Below, in pieces: positions 8,608 through 17,985 of a DNA stretch of 64,000 nucleotides. Made by a program: the position numbers and the translations under genes. The number at the start of each line of letters is the position of its first letter. Within the stretch, counting starts at the first letter, position 1. This DNA comes from an uncultured Saprospiraceae bacterium (lineage in GTDB: Bacteria; Bacteroidota; Bacteroidia; Chitinophagales; Saprospiraceae): the NCBI GenBank assembly GCA_937921825.1, contig CAKZVK010000043.1:1-64000 (forward strand), written 5' to 3'. Below the pieces are notes generated by a model. The model had not been told where the DNA came from. It saw only the letters and a program-made list of their open reading frames with translations, and did not search any database.

Positions 8608-11355
8608 ATGCAAACCCAAACGAAAACTTTCAGTCTATCCTTCGGACAGCTTATTAGCAAGTTGTGCCTTATCAGTATGCTATTTATCGGATTATCACAA
8701 TCCAGTATAGCACAGGATAGCTGTGATCATCTCTTACTTGATTACAGTGCCAGCACTACTTATTATTCAATAGGTGTAAAGAATCCTAGCCAAGAAGAGA
8801 CAAAGTGGTATCTCGAAATTACTAAAGCGCCATATAAACTAGATGAAAACCTATTTAAGAATGCTGAAGGCATCAAATTATCTGTGGAGCTCAGAGAGAA
8901 TGCCAATGGGACCTTTGACTATGTGATAACACCAGATCAGACCATTCAGAGCAATCAGTCACTGAGCTTTATCTATGACGGTGTGCCAGATGGCTCAATT
9001 GGAGGCTATAAAGAAAAAACAAATCTTGTATGCTCTGCTGCTACTCTGGATAGATGTAATCATCTAGAATTGGATTACAATGTCAGTTCTTTATACTATG
9101 CACTAGCGATCAACAATACGAGACTAGAGGAATCTAAGTGGTATCTAGAAATTTTTGAAGCAACCTATAAACTAGATGAAAATCTATTCAAGAATTCAAA
9201 TGGTGTAAAATTATCAGTAGAGCTTACTGAAAATGCAAATGGGACGTTTGACTATCTAATCACACCAGATCAGACAATCAAGGGATATCAATACCTGAAT
9301 TTTATCTATGACGGTGTACCAGAGAGTTCTAACGGAAACTACAGAGCAAGAACGAATCTTGTATGCTCATATAACTATTCTGCGCTATGTGAGAACTTGA
9401 AATTCAACTATTTTAATGAATCTCAATACTCATTTGGATTTAGTGTACAGAATGAAAACAGTGTTGCCTACCATCCATATGAGATTCATATCGATAATGC
9501 GACTTATAAATTGGATCCTGACCAACTAAAGCATGATGGTTTTGACTTTCTAGCAGTAGACAACGGGGACAATACTTTTGATTACTACTTCCTAGCGCAG
9601 GAGCCTATAGAAGCGAATTCAAGTTCGCCAGAAGTAAGAAGCAGTCAAGATCATGGTACAGATATAAAATCTAGTGGTCAATATATTCTTTGTGATGATG
9701 ACATAGTCAGCTCTGGTCTTAATGGTGGTCTTGAAAGCCATGGAGGACTAGCCAGTAAGATAGCACTGAGAAACTTCAAAAGAGCCCTCAGTATCAATAC
9801 TGCTCCAGCTGTCAAAATAGATAACACTATAATTTCAGAACTAGCACCTACACATATACTAGCAGGTGATGAGCTAGTAGAATCCTCTCCTACTGACTTA
9901 GTGGATATCACTATAGCAGATGCGATCTGGGCTGGAGACTACTCTATCAATGGCAGCAGATATGCCTCCATCTTTGGGAGTAAAACAAATACGACAGTCT
10001 ATGATCATACTAAGGCTATCTGCGATCGTGTAAAAGGGTCAGAACTAGTCGCTGTAGAAGTGATAAAAATAAAAGGCTACGAACTGATATTGAGTACCAT
10101 TCGCCGTCCAAATAATATGACGGAGCATGCGATATCATTTTCACTAGCGTATGAAGAACATGGTGATTTTACGATGGCTAGCCACTGGGCGATAGATGAG
10201 TATCCTGAGAGCACGAACTTCCTAAACTATCAAGTATGGACAAACTCCAAAGCCAAAAGCATAGCAGCAGTACAGCACATTATCAATAACGTTACCAATG
10301 AGAAAGGACATACTATTAAGGCCGCTGTAGAATCACCTACAGCACCAAAGCTATTTGCTAGACGTGCTCAGTACAGACTAGGCGCTTTCTATTTAGAGCT
10401 GAATAATGCCTTGACTATACCTACTACTGTCCAGATCTCTGGTGCTTGTATGAGCAAAGAAGTAGACGGAGAGGTATTGCCTTATAACGAAGAGATAGAA
10501 GTAGTACCAGGACAGACAAGTCTTAAACTGGAACTACCTTTTGGAAATATCTTCGATGGACAAGTTAGCATCATCACTGAGGACAATCAGAAAGATGTGA
10601 TCTATCTAGCAGATGGTGCATGGGGTCTTGAATACAATGAATTCAATACTTCTGTTACACAGCTGGAGATTATCCCAGAAAATAGAACTGAGGAAAATGA
10701 CGAGTACCTTGTAGAAAGAGGTATTTCTGTAGCAGGGAATACAGAGACTTATATTTCTATATTCAAACAATTGATTCCTGGTGGACTAGCAGTAGACCTT
10801 TCAGAATACAATACGATGTCTTTTGACTCTCAGAGAGAAGGCGTCTTCGAGGTTACCTTACTTACTGCTGATAATACTGATCCAACTAAAAACTTCAGCC
10901 ATACTCTAAAGGCTGAAGCTGGAAAATCTGTAGATATTCCATTTACAGTATTCAGTAACGCAGACAGAGGACAGATAGACCAAAGTCAGATCACTACGAT
11001 CTACATTGCATTCAAGGAAGCGAATAATGAAGGTGGCGTCTTTGACTTTAGTATCGAAAATATTCGATTTAGAAACAAGGAAGAATCAGAACAGTATGTC
11101 AGACATGATAAGCTCAATATCTACCCTAACCCTGCCGAAGGTGCTGTAAACCTAACGCATACTTTCACAGGAAAATCGGAAGCAGAAATCACTGTCTATG
11201 ACACTAAAGGTGTCGTAGTCAAAAGAATGACGACAACTGTCTACAAAGGACTCCATACTATACCTATCAGATTCAATAACAATGAGGAAGGCTTACACTT
11301 CATCTCACTGAAGACTCCTGAAGGATACTACAGCAATGCAGTCTTACTGAAATAA
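8608..11355 (+). CDS. Large modular secreted protein with T9SS type A sorting domain
   Basis: A 915-residue exported protein (signal peptide about residues 10-36). Three related N-terminal modules start with a Cys (about 39-142, 150-253 and 261-361). The first two are close copies, sharing YKLDENLFKN and ENANGTFDY, while the third is diverged. A middle region from about residue 370 carries GGLESHGGLASKIALRNFKR. A beta-rich, carbohydrate-binding-like region lies around 690-835 (VDLSEYNTMSFDSQREGVFEV). The last 75 residues (IYPNPAEG to SNAVLLK) form a T9SS sorting domain. I infer a surface or released adhesin-like or polymer-binding protein. No catalytic motif is seen. Confidence 0.8.
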   Translation: MQTQTKTFSLSFGQLISKLCLISMLFIGLSQSSIAQDSCDHLLLDYSASTTYYSIGVKNPSQEETKWYLEITKAPYKLDENLFKNAEGIKLSVELRENANGTFDYVITPDQTIQSNQSLSFIYDGVPDGSIGGYKEKTNLVCSAATLDRCNHLELDYNVSSLYYALAINNTRLEESKWYLEIFEATYKLDENLFKNSNGVKLSVELTENANGTFDYLITPDQTIKGYQYLNFIYDGVPESSNGNYRARTNLVCSYNYSALCENLKFNYFNESQYSFGFSVQNENSVAYHPYEIHIDNATYKLDPDQLKHDGFDFLAVDNGDNTFDYYFLAQEPIEANSSSPEVRSSQDHGTDIKSSGQYILCDDDIVSSGLNGGLESHGGLASKIALRNFKRALSINTAPAVKIDNTIISELAPTHILAGDELVESSPTDLVDITIADAIWAGDYSINGSRYASIFGSKTNTTVYDHTKAICDRVKGSELVAVEVIKIKGYELILSTIRRPNNMTEHAISFSLAYEEHGDFTMASHWAIDEYPESTNFLNYQVWTNSKAKSIAAVQHIINNVTNEKGHTIKAAVESPTAPKLFARRAQYRLGAFYLELNNALTIPTTVQISGACMSKEVDGEVLPYNEEIEVVPGQTSLKLELPFGNIFDGQVSIITEDNQKDVIYLADGAWGLEYNEFNTSVTQLEIIPENRTEENDEYLVERGISVAGNTETYISIFKQLIPGGLAVDLSEYNTMSFDSQREGVFEVTLLTADNTDPTKNFSHTLKAEAGKSVDIPFTVFSNADRGQIDQSQITTIYIAFKEANNEGGVFDFSIENIRFRNKEESEQYVRHDKLNIYPNPAEGAVNLTHTFTGKSEAEITVYDTKGVVVKRMTTTVYKGLHTIPIRFNNNEEGLHFISLKTPEGYYSNAVLLK

Positions 11356-11430
11356 AACATACAATAGACCTCGTCTATACGCAGATACAATCCCTTTGCA
11401 GGCTTAATGACTTAACAGCTTAGCACTATG

Positions 11431-11460
11431 AAAGACCCTTACAATTGTAGGGGTCTTTTC
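11431..11460 (+). terminator. Strong hairpin terminator
   Basis: An almost perfect inverted repeat, AAAGACCC-t-TACAATTGTA-g-GGGTCTTT, about 75 bases after the stop of the large T9SS protein and ending in TTTTC. The A-rich left arm means it could work in both directions. It separates the secreted-protein gene from the small lipoprotein gene at 11550. Confidence 0.8.
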
Positions 11461-11519
11461 GTATTGATGCCCACCTGTTAACAGAGCGCTTAGCCAAGGC
11501 TACAGACAAGAAAATTATA

Positions 11520-11527
11520 TACTTTTG
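11520..11527 (+). promoter_or_regulatory. Bacteroidota -7 promoter box
   Basis: TACTTTTG fits the TAnnTTTG -7 element of the Bacteroidota primary sigma factor and lies 22 bases before the ATG of the small lipoprotein gene. No clear TTG -33 box at the expected spacing is visible. Confidence 0.5.
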
Positions 11528-11549
11528 ACTCCTAACAAAATTCAGAAAA

Positions 11550-11915
11550 ATGAACTTCAAAGTAATAATTGCAAGCCTGCTAGCCCTACTAACCTTCGCT
11601 AACTGTAACAATGATCCAGTCGTATGTGAGCTAGGCGATTATATAGGCACCTACAAAGGCAGCAAGCTAGGAGCACTATGCATCAATGATGACAGCTACA
11701 CCTTCACTGTATCAGCAGGAGCAGAATCTGATGAGATTCTCGTAGATGGAAACGTAATGCAATTTGATGGCTGCGATATCAACTCTGATGGCACTTTTCT
11801 AGGTCTAGGAGAAGAATATGAAGGCTATCTAGCAGGAGATTCTATAGTCGTCATACAGACTGCAGGAACTGGTATAGCGACAGTAGGTTGCACATGGCGA
11901 GGACTTCGACAATAG
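11550..11915 (+). CDS. Small lipoprotein, unknown function
   Basis: A 121-residue protein with a lipoprotein signal (MNFKVIIASLLALLTFANCNN, lipid-attachment Cys at residue 19). The mature part is a small beta-rich domain beginning GDYIGTYKG, with four further cysteines that could form two disulphides. That pattern of a short N-terminal YxGTYxG strand is common in small Bacteroidota lipoproteins of lipocalin-like or DUF-type fold, but I cannot assign a family. It has its own promoter-like box and stands alone. Confidence 0.7.
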   Translation: MNFKVIIASLLALLTFANCNNDPVVCELGDYIGTYKGSKLGALCINDDSYTFTVSAGAESDEILVDGNVMQFDGCDINSDGTFLGLGEEYEGYLAGDSIVVIQTAGTGIATVGCTWRGLRQ

Positions 11916-11976
11916 ATTCTATTGGCAGTATAGTAAATCCCACAAAAAGCTTAGCTTCAGGCTGTAAAAGAACACC

Positions 11977-12732
11977 ATGCGCTTACTAGTTTTAGTTTCA
12001 ATAATACTGCTCTCTTCTTGTCAAAATAACAGCGAAAGTAAGGAAGACAAAAATTCTAATAAATCCTCAGCCACCGAGACAGCTAAGGTAATTCCGTATA
12101 CTGCTTCTACTATCTTCTTAGACGCCAAAGCCTCAGAAAGGATATGGACGACGACACCTTGGCAACCTATGGATCAGGTGTGGCTGGGTGAGACGCCTAG
12201 TCCTGATGATTTTCAGGGTCGGTATAAGCTGAGCTGGAATGAAGACTACCTCTATGTCCTAGCTGAGACGATAGATGACAAGCTCATAGATACACATGCA
12301 GACCCTCTTGAAAGATACTGGGATGATGATTGTCTGGAGGTTTTCATAGATGAAAATAGGTCTAAAGGCAATCATCAATACAATCATAATGCCTTTGCAT
12401 ATCACATAGCTCTAGATGGACAAGTGTTAGATATAGGCACAGACAGCAGTGCCCATACCTACCATCATGTAAAGTCCAAAAGAGTGACTACTGGCAACAA
12501 GTCAGTCTGGGAATTGGCTATCAGTTTATATCCCGACACTTACGTAGACAACACCAGAGGACAAGCCCTAAAGTTATCAAAAGGCAAAAAAATGGGATTT
12601 GCAATAGCCTATTGTGATAATGATGATAGTGTAGAAAGAGAAAACTTCATAGGCTCAGTCGCAGTAGAAGGAGAAGATAAAAATAGAGGTTGGATAGATG
12701 CAGGTATTTTTGAAGCCGTCATCCTCAATTAG
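11977..12732 (+). CDS. CBM9-like carbohydrate-binding lipoprotein
   Basis: A 251-residue lipoprotein (MRLLVLVSIILLSSCQ; Cys15). After a Ser/Lys/Asn-rich linker, residues about 45-250 look like a family 9 carbohydrate-binding or DOMON-like sugar-binding module. It has the usual order: WxxTPWQPM, a FQGRYKLSWNEDYLYVLAE strand pair, the YWDDDCLEVFIDENRS segment, and a closing WIDAGIFEAVIL. It is probably displayed at the cell envelope and binds sugar polymers or end groups. It sits 8 bases before the LOG-family gene, so these may share a transcript, although the functions seem unrelated. Confidence 0.75.
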   Translation: MRLLVLVSIILLSSCQNNSESKEDKNSNKSSATETAKVIPYTASTIFLDAKASERIWTTTPWQPMDQVWLGETPSPDDFQGRYKLSWNEDYLYVLAETIDDKLIDTHADPLERYWDDDCLEVFIDENRSKGNHQYNHNAFAYHIALDGQVLDIGTDSSAHTYHHVKSKRVTTGNKSVWELAISLYPDTYVDNTRGQALKLSKGKKMGFAIAYCDNDDSVERENFIGSVAVEGEDKNRGWIDAGIFEAVILN

Positions 12733-12740
12733 AAGCAACT

Positions 12741-13325
12741 ATGAAAGTAACTATCTACTGCGCCTCTAGTGCTCAGATCCATCAGAAATATTTCTATGCG
12801 ACGGAGCTATTGGCGACTACCCTAGCAGCTAATAAGATTAAGGTTGTCTTCGGAGGAGGGGCAGAAGGACTGATGGGTCATCTAGCAAATACCGTCGTAG
12901 AGCAAGGCGGTGAGATCCAAGGTATCATGCCCCATTTTATGAAAGAGATAGAGTGGGCCCATCCCAAAGTAATGGATTTCATCTTCACTGACACGATGTC
13001 AGAACGCAAGACCTTACTTTACAGGGATACTGATGCCATTATTGCTCTGCCTGGCGGGACAGGGACACTTGAAGAATTATTTGAAGTGATCACCCTGAAG
13101 AGACTAGGAGAATTTACTAGGCCTATAGTGATACTTAATACTGATAATTACTACGGTCCACTCCAAGAGATGCTGGAAAGATGCGTCGATGAAAAATTTA
13201 TGAATCCACAGCACTTAGACATGTGGTCTTTTGTAGACCATCCCTCAGAAGTATTGCCAGCTATAGAGAACATGCCTGACTGGTCTGCAGATGCACTGAA
13301 CTATGCAACTCTAAAGCAGTCGTGA
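12741..13325 (+). CDS. LOG family nucleotide phosphoribohydrolase
   Basis: A 194-residue cytoplasmic protein of the TIGR00730/LOG family, often mis-annotated as lysine decarboxylase. Visible marks are the N-terminal Rossmann strand with VTIYCASS, the FGGGAEGLMG loop at about residues 37-46, and the signature PGGTGTLEE with Pro104. Members release the base from nucleoside 5'-monophosphates (cytokinin activation in plants); the natural substrate in bacteria is less clear. Its stop overlaps the GTG start of the next gene by four bases, implying coupled translation. Confidence 0.88.
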   Translation: MKVTIYCASSAQIHQKYFYATELLATTLAANKIKVVFGGGAEGLMGHLANTVVEQGGEIQGIMPHFMKEIEWAHPKVMDFIFTDTMSERKTLLYRDTDAIIALPGGTGTLEELFEVITLKRLGEFTRPIVILNTDNYYGPLQEMLERCVDEKFMNPQHLDMWSFVDHPSEVLPAIENMPDWSADALNYATLKQS

Positions 13326-13906
13326 GTACTGTAAAATTTGACATAAAAGCTCTAACACCTTTCCCTAAACTAGAAACAAAAAGGCTCTATCTCCGCAATC
13401 TAGATTTGACAGATGCCCCTACTGTTTTCAAACAGCGGTCCGATCCAAGAGTATTAAAATACCTAGATCGAGCTGCTATCACAGAACTCAAGCAAGCAGA
13501 AGAATTCATTACCCAAAAGCTTGATCTCTGGCAAAACAACAAAGCCATCTCCTGGGCAATAGATCTTAAAGGAACGACAGATACGGCTATAGGTGACATG
13601 GCACTCTGGCGCATAATAGAAAGTGACCATAGGGCTGAGATTGGTTATACTCTCCTACCAGCTTTCTGGGGCAAAGGTTATATGTTAGAAGCTGCCCGTG
13701 CTATCGTGGATTGGGGTTTTACGACCTTAGGCTTACATAGCATTATCGCAGATATCAATCCTGAGAATAACGCCTCTCGCAAACTGCTACATAAGTTAGG
13801 CTTTCAGAAAGAAGGTTACTTCAGAGAAAACTATCACTTCGATGGTCAGTATCTGGACAGTGAAATCTACGGTTTACTGGAGCGAGATTTTAGGGCGACT
13901 TTGTAG
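13322..13906 (+). CDS. GNAT N-acetyltransferase, RimJ/RimL type
   Basis: A 194-residue acetyltransferase. It opens with the ETKRLYLRNLDLTDAPTVF block typical of RimJ/RimL-like GNATs. The acetyl-CoA site lies around EIGYTLLPAFWGKGYMLEAA at about residues 104-123, and ENNASRKLLHKLGFQKEG follows near residue 157. The start is GTG, inside a GTGA overlap with the LOG gene stop, which fixes it well. The acceptor may be a protein N-terminus or a small amine; it cannot be read from the sequence. Confidence 0.87.
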   Translation: MSTVKFDIKALTPFPKLETKRLYLRNLDLTDAPTVFKQRSDPRVLKYLDRAAITELKQAEEFITQKLDLWQNNKAISWAIDLKGTTDTAIGDMALWRIIESDHRAEIGYTLLPAFWGKGYMLEAARAIVDWGFTTLGLHSIIADINPENNASRKLLHKLGFQKEGYFRENYHFDGQYLDSEIYGLLERDFRATL

Positions 13907-13928
13907 AAGAAAATTTAGTTTATTCCTA

Positions 13929-14169
13929 TCAAAGAGTTGTATCGGGTTGAATTAGTATGTCTGCCGGAATGGATAGAACAGCACTTACCTTACTACTGAC
14001 ATTACTACTCATTGGTCTCTTTCTTCATCGAAATTCAGCTACTCTGCTATTTAGACCAATGACTTCAGCTAAGCCATTTTGGCTCATTTCCATTTGTTCC
14101 ATTCTTAATCTGATGGCCTCAATTGGGTCTGAGTCTGGAAACTCTCCAATAATAATATGTCCTACAACT
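13929..14169 (-). pseudogene. HigA-family antitoxin remnant with in-frame stop
   Basis: Read on the minus strand from 14169, one frame gives DPIEAIRLRMEQMEMSQNGL, then AEVIGLNSRVAEFR, a TGA stop (about 14027-14029), and in the same frame RKRPMSS...IPADILIQP to a stop at 13929-13931. This matches the helix-turn-helix antitoxin HigA (typically DPIEAIKFRMEQMGLTQKDL ... SRVSEVL ... KRxL ... GIPADVLIQ). The spacing between the SRV and IPAD blocks is as in intact members, so only a point change has broken it. There is no start codon, and no HigB toxin adjoins it. It lies directly after the stop of the minus-strand symporter gene. Confidence 0.7.
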
Positions 14170-15750
14170 CTAATAAACAAACAAAATTATAGCTGTCAAC
14201 ACAATCAACAGCAAGGCCTGATATCTATAATTTTTATACCACGGATAGGCTTTGAGACTCTCTGTCTCACTGGTATAGTTATCAGTAGTCCATACGACTT
14301 GTGCCAGTTCACTTTCAGACTTCCTTGTACCGAAGCTACTTCCTACGAAGGAGATAATGCAACAGATCAAGAAATGAATAAAGGCGACATAGAGGAAGTT
14401 AGGCAAGACCATTTGAGAGCCAACCAGCTTCAATCCTATCAGCCAGACAGTGATAGAAAATCCAACGACTATTGAGGCTACGGCACCTGCAGTATTTGTT
14501 CGTCTAAAAAATAAACCCATTACAAAAAGAGAAACTACCGGAGGGCAGAACCATGCTAGGGTATTCTGAAGATAATCCCACAACTTCTCAAACTGCCCTA
14601 TCTGAGGCGCCCAGAAAATAGCGATGATCATGACTATAAAGGTGATTATTCGGCCTACTTTCATGAGCTCTTTAGACGTCATATTGGGCTTCGCTTTCTG
14701 CACAAAATCCATGGTCACTAGTGTAGACACAGAATTCAATCCGGAATCCAAGCTCGACATCATAGCCGCAATAAGCCCTGCCAGCACTATTCCTAATAAG
14801 CCCGTAGGTAGTAGGTCAAAAAGCATAGTCGGATAGATCATATCCATCTCTTGCATATCTGGATACAGCACTCTTGCCATCGCTCCAGGGAAAATCATTA
14901 TAAAGAGTATAGACAACTTCAAGAAGCCCGCAAAGATGGCGCCCCATTGTCCTTGTCTAATATTCTTAGAAGCCAAGGTTCTCTGAGTGATGTATTGATT
15001 CGTGCCCCAAAAGTAAAAGCCTATCAATAGGACTCCTGTAAAGACCGAAGGCCAAGGCATGGACGGATCATCTATGGGTTTCATAACATCAAAATGCTCG
15101 GGTTCTGTGATAGCATACACTGCATCCCAACCCCCTATTTCGACATAGGCCATGTAAGTAATCAATGCACTGCCTAGAATCAAGATAATAGCTTGTACGG
15201 CATCAGTATACATCACTGAACTTAAGCCACCTGTTATCGTATATACACCTGCAATAAGGGCCAGTCCGACTATAATTACTGAGAGCGACAATTGGGGAAA
15301 TATCAAGTTTATCACCAGACCGCCAGCATACAAGGTCGCAGCGATATCTACAAGTATATTAAGCACGATGGCTATGGCAGAGGCATAAGCTCTGACAAAA
15401 TAGGAATAGCGCTTTTCTAGATATTCTGGTATCGTAAAGATCTTATTCTTCAGGTAGAAAGGGAGAAAGAATACGGCAAACAAGATTAATATTAAGACCG
15501 CCATCCATTCATAACTGTAGACAGAAAAGCCATCCTTATAACCCGCTCCTGCCAGTCCCACGAGGCTATTACTGGACATGTTAGAGGCAAAGAGAGAAAA
15601 CCCAATTATAGGCCAGGTAAGATTCCTACCAGCTAAAAAGTAGTCTTCGGCATCCTCATGTTTCTTACCGAAATAGAAGCCTAGTAAGACTATGGCAACT
15701 AAGTAGACTGCAATGATAGAAAGGTCCAAAAAGGCCAGATTGAATTCCAT
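14170..15750 (-). CDS. Sodium/sugar cotransporter, SGLT-type SSS family
   Basis: A 526-residue inner-membrane protein with about 13-14 hydrophobic helices. It has the SGLT-like markers AEDYFLAGRNLTWPIIGFSLFASNMSS at about residues 33-60, the GGLSSVMYTDAVQ segment near 175-187, and ALDSGLNS-like MSSLDSGLNSVSTL near residue 345. SGLT-type members in Bacteroidota carry glucose, galactose, sialic acid or myo-inositol with Na+. The C-terminal helix ends at FVY. It is divergent from the CotH gene. It may add monosaccharide uptake to the sugar locus at 18-52 kb, but the CotH gene lies between, so a link is only a guess. Confidence 0.9.
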   Translation of the reverse strand: MEFNLAFLDLSIIAVYLVAIVLLGFYFGKKHEDAEDYFLAGRNLTWPIIGFSLFASNMSSNSLVGLAGAGYKDGFSVYSYEWMAVLILILFAVFFLPFYLKNKIFTIPEYLEKRYSYFVRAYASAIAIVLNILVDIAATLYAGGLVINLIFPQLSLSVIIVGLALIAGVYTITGGLSSVMYTDAVQAIILILGSALITYMAYVEIGGWDAVYAITEPEHFDVMKPIDDPSMPWPSVFTGVLLIGFYFWGTNQYITQRTLASKNIRQGQWGAIFAGFLKLSILFIMIFPGAMARVLYPDMQEMDMIYPTMLFDLLPTGLLGIVLAGLIAAMMSSLDSGLNSVSTLVTMDFVQKAKPNMTSKELMKVGRIITFIVMIIAIFWAPQIGQFEKLWDYLQNTLAWFCPPVVSLFVMGLFFRRTNTAGAVASIVVGFSITVWLIGLKLVGSQMVLPNFLYVAFIHFLICCIISFVGSSFGTRKSESELAQVVWTTDNYTSETESLKAYPWYKNYRYQALLLIVLTAIILFVY

Positions 15751-15849
15751 GGATTATAGTTTACCTCAAGATAAAGAAATACCCCTATTATCCCGACATG
15801 ACCGCCATAATCTCATGCTAGAATATGAAATTATAAGCATCTTAGCAGT

Positions 15850-17985
15850 ATGAGAATATTGATCTTCTTTTGTTTCATTTCAGTCTATACATATGGTCAA
15901 GTAACGAGCTGGCAATCACCCGTTATAGCGGAAAATACTTGCCGATACTTTGAAGGAACTCAAGAACCTCCCAGTGACTGGTATGAGAAAGATTTTTCTG
16001 ACAACAACTGGAAGCAAGGCCCTGGTGGTATAGGCTATGGAGACAATGATGATGGCACGACGACTGCAGAGATTCAATCCGTTTATCTTCGATACAGCTT
16101 TGCTATAGCAGATAAAGACGAGGTCACTCAAGCCATACTAAGTGCGGACTATGATGATGGATTCATCGCCTATCTTAATGGTACTGAGATTTTCAGAGGG
16201 AATATTAATATAACACGACCCCGATGGAATGATCTCGCTAATGAAGCCCATGAAGCTAACCTCCACTTGGGGCAACTGCCTGAGGAATTTGTATTCAATG
16301 ACAACCAACTCAATCTACTAGAAGAAGGAGAAAACGTTCTGGCTTTCCATGTATTGAATTATATCAATAGCTCTGACCTCAGTTCTAATTTCTTTCTCCA
16401 TTTTGAACTATCAGAAACCAACATGAGCTATGCTCCGACGCCAGAATGGTTTATTCCTCCCATTGGTGACTTCATCACCCCACTGCCTATAATGAAAATA
16501 GAGGCTGGCAGGTTTATCCCTGACGAACCCAAAGTGCCTGCTGTACTCTCTATCATAAACAATGATCAAGGATTACTGAATAATAGCACCAGTACCATTT
16601 ACGAACTGGAGACGAATATTGCCATCGAAAGAAGAGGACAGACTTCGCTCTTTCTGTTTCCGAAAAATGGCTTTGGATTTGAAACCAAGGATACAGAGGG
16701 CATGGATATGGATACTACTATCTTAGGGCTCCCCTCTGAGGAAGACTGGATACTGCATGGCCCCTACTCTGACAAGACCCTAATGCGTAATGTCCTTGCC
16801 TACGACCTGTCGAACCAAATGAATAAATACAATAGTCGTACCCGTTATGTAGAGCTAATAACAGATGGAGAGTATCAAGGCATTTATGTTCTGATGGAAA
16901 GAATCAAGAGAGACAAGAACCGTGTAGACATAGCTAAGCTGACTACAGAGGACCTATCCGGTGACGAGCTGACAGGCGGCTATGTTTTCAAGATAGACAA
17001 GGATACTCCTGATTGGTATTCAAATTACAACATTCAAGATAGAGCTGAGTTTCTTGCTTTCCAATATGTAAGTCCTTCTAGAAACAACATACAACCTGAG
17101 CAGGGGGAATATTTACAATTGTACATAGACAGTTTTGAACGAGCCCTAAATGCTGTAGACTACAGCTATGGAGGCAAACGATATAATGAGTACATAGACT
17201 TAGAATCTTTTGCTGACCACTTCCTAATCAAAGAACTGGCTAAAGATGTAGATGCTTACAGAATCAGTTCCTACTACTATAAAGACAAAGACAGCAAAGG
17301 TGGAAAGATTCATGCTGGGCCTGTTTGGGATTTCAATATTGCTTTTGGTAATGTCAATTATTGTGAGGGCAATACCCGCAGTGGATGGATGTATGAAGTT
17401 AACTGTGATGCAGGTATTCCCTTCTGGTGGTCTAGAATGATGACTGATTCAGAATTTAGAAATGTCTTACAGTGTAGATGGAAGGAGCTATCCAATACTG
17501 TCTTAAATCAAGACAACATCTTCAATAAGATAGATGAGTATCTGGCCATACTAGAACCTGCCATAGAACGAAACTTTAGGAAGTGGCCCATACTCGATTC
17601 CTATATCTGGCCCAATGATGCCGTTAGAGGATCTTACGAAGGAGAAATTACAGCTCTAAAGCAATTTATAGAAAGCAGACTATATTGGATGAATTTGGCG
17701 ATCGATGATGAATGCCAATCCGTATCTACGCAAGAAGTAAACAAACTAGTACTTAGTTGCAACCCTAACCCTTTTTTGAATAGAATCACAATAGAGCTTC
17801 ATGAGTTAATCTCAGAGCCCATAGAAGCAACTCTGTATTCTGCCTTAGGCCAAAGAATATATAAGGAAGTTCTTCCGCCGAATGAGCTAAGCCACACAAT
17901 TGAACTAGGAGATATTTCTAACGGACTTTACTATCTAGAGCTAAAGACTAAGGATAGAAACTGGAGTCAGGTTCTTGTAAAGTAA
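15850..17985 (+). CDS. Secreted CotH kinase-family protein with T9SS sorting domain
   Basis: A 711-residue exported protein (signal MRILIFFCFISVYTYG, cut near residue 16). Residues about 20-190 form an N-terminal beta-rich module, with a lectin-like SADYDDGFIAYLNGTEIFRG stretch. Residues about 215-620 are the CotH domain: IAIERRGQTS, DWILHGPYSDKTLMRNVLAYDL, ELITDGEYQGIYVLMERIKRDKNRVDI and WDFNIAFGN. CotH proteins are atypical secreted protein kinases; in Bacillus CotH phosphorylates spore-coat proteins. The last 75 residues (CNPNPFLNR to NWSQVLVK) are a T9SS signal. Its stop codon abuts the stop of the convergent PAP2-like gene without any spacer. Confidence 0.88.
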   Translation: MRILIFFCFISVYTYGQVTSWQSPVIAENTCRYFEGTQEPPSDWYEKDFSDNNWKQGPGGIGYGDNDDGTTTAEIQSVYLRYSFAIADKDEVTQAILSADYDDGFIAYLNGTEIFRGNINITRPRWNDLANEAHEANLHLGQLPEEFVFNDNQLNLLEEGENVLAFHVLNYINSSDLSSNFFLHFELSETNMSYAPTPEWFIPPIGDFITPLPIMKIEAGRFIPDEPKVPAVLSIINNDQGLLNNSTSTIYELETNIAIERRGQTSLFLFPKNGFGFETKDTEGMDMDTTILGLPSEEDWILHGPYSDKTLMRNVLAYDLSNQMNKYNSRTRYVELITDGEYQGIYVLMERIKRDKNRVDIAKLTTEDLSGDELTGGYVFKIDKDTPDWYSNYNIQDRAEFLAFQYVSPSRNNIQPEQGEYLQLYIDSFERALNAVDYSYGGKRYNEYIDLESFADHFLIKELAKDVDAYRISSYYYKDKDSKGGKIHAGPVWDFNIAFGNVNYCEGNTRSGWMYEVNCDAGIPFWWSRMMTDSEFRNVLQCRWKELSNTVLNQDNIFNKIDEYLAILEPAIERNFRKWPILDSYIWPNDAVRGSYEGEITALKQFIESRLYWMNLAIDDECQSVSTQEVNKLVLSCNPNPFLNRITIELHELISEPIEATLYSALGQRIYKEVLPPNELSHTIELGDISNGLYYLELKTKDRNWSQVLVK

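Noticed and set aside
13957-14475. Plus-strand open frame of 172 residues
   Set aside because: It lies opposite the end of the SGLT symporter and the HigA remnant. Its product has no credible domain, and the minus-strand reading explains both parts.
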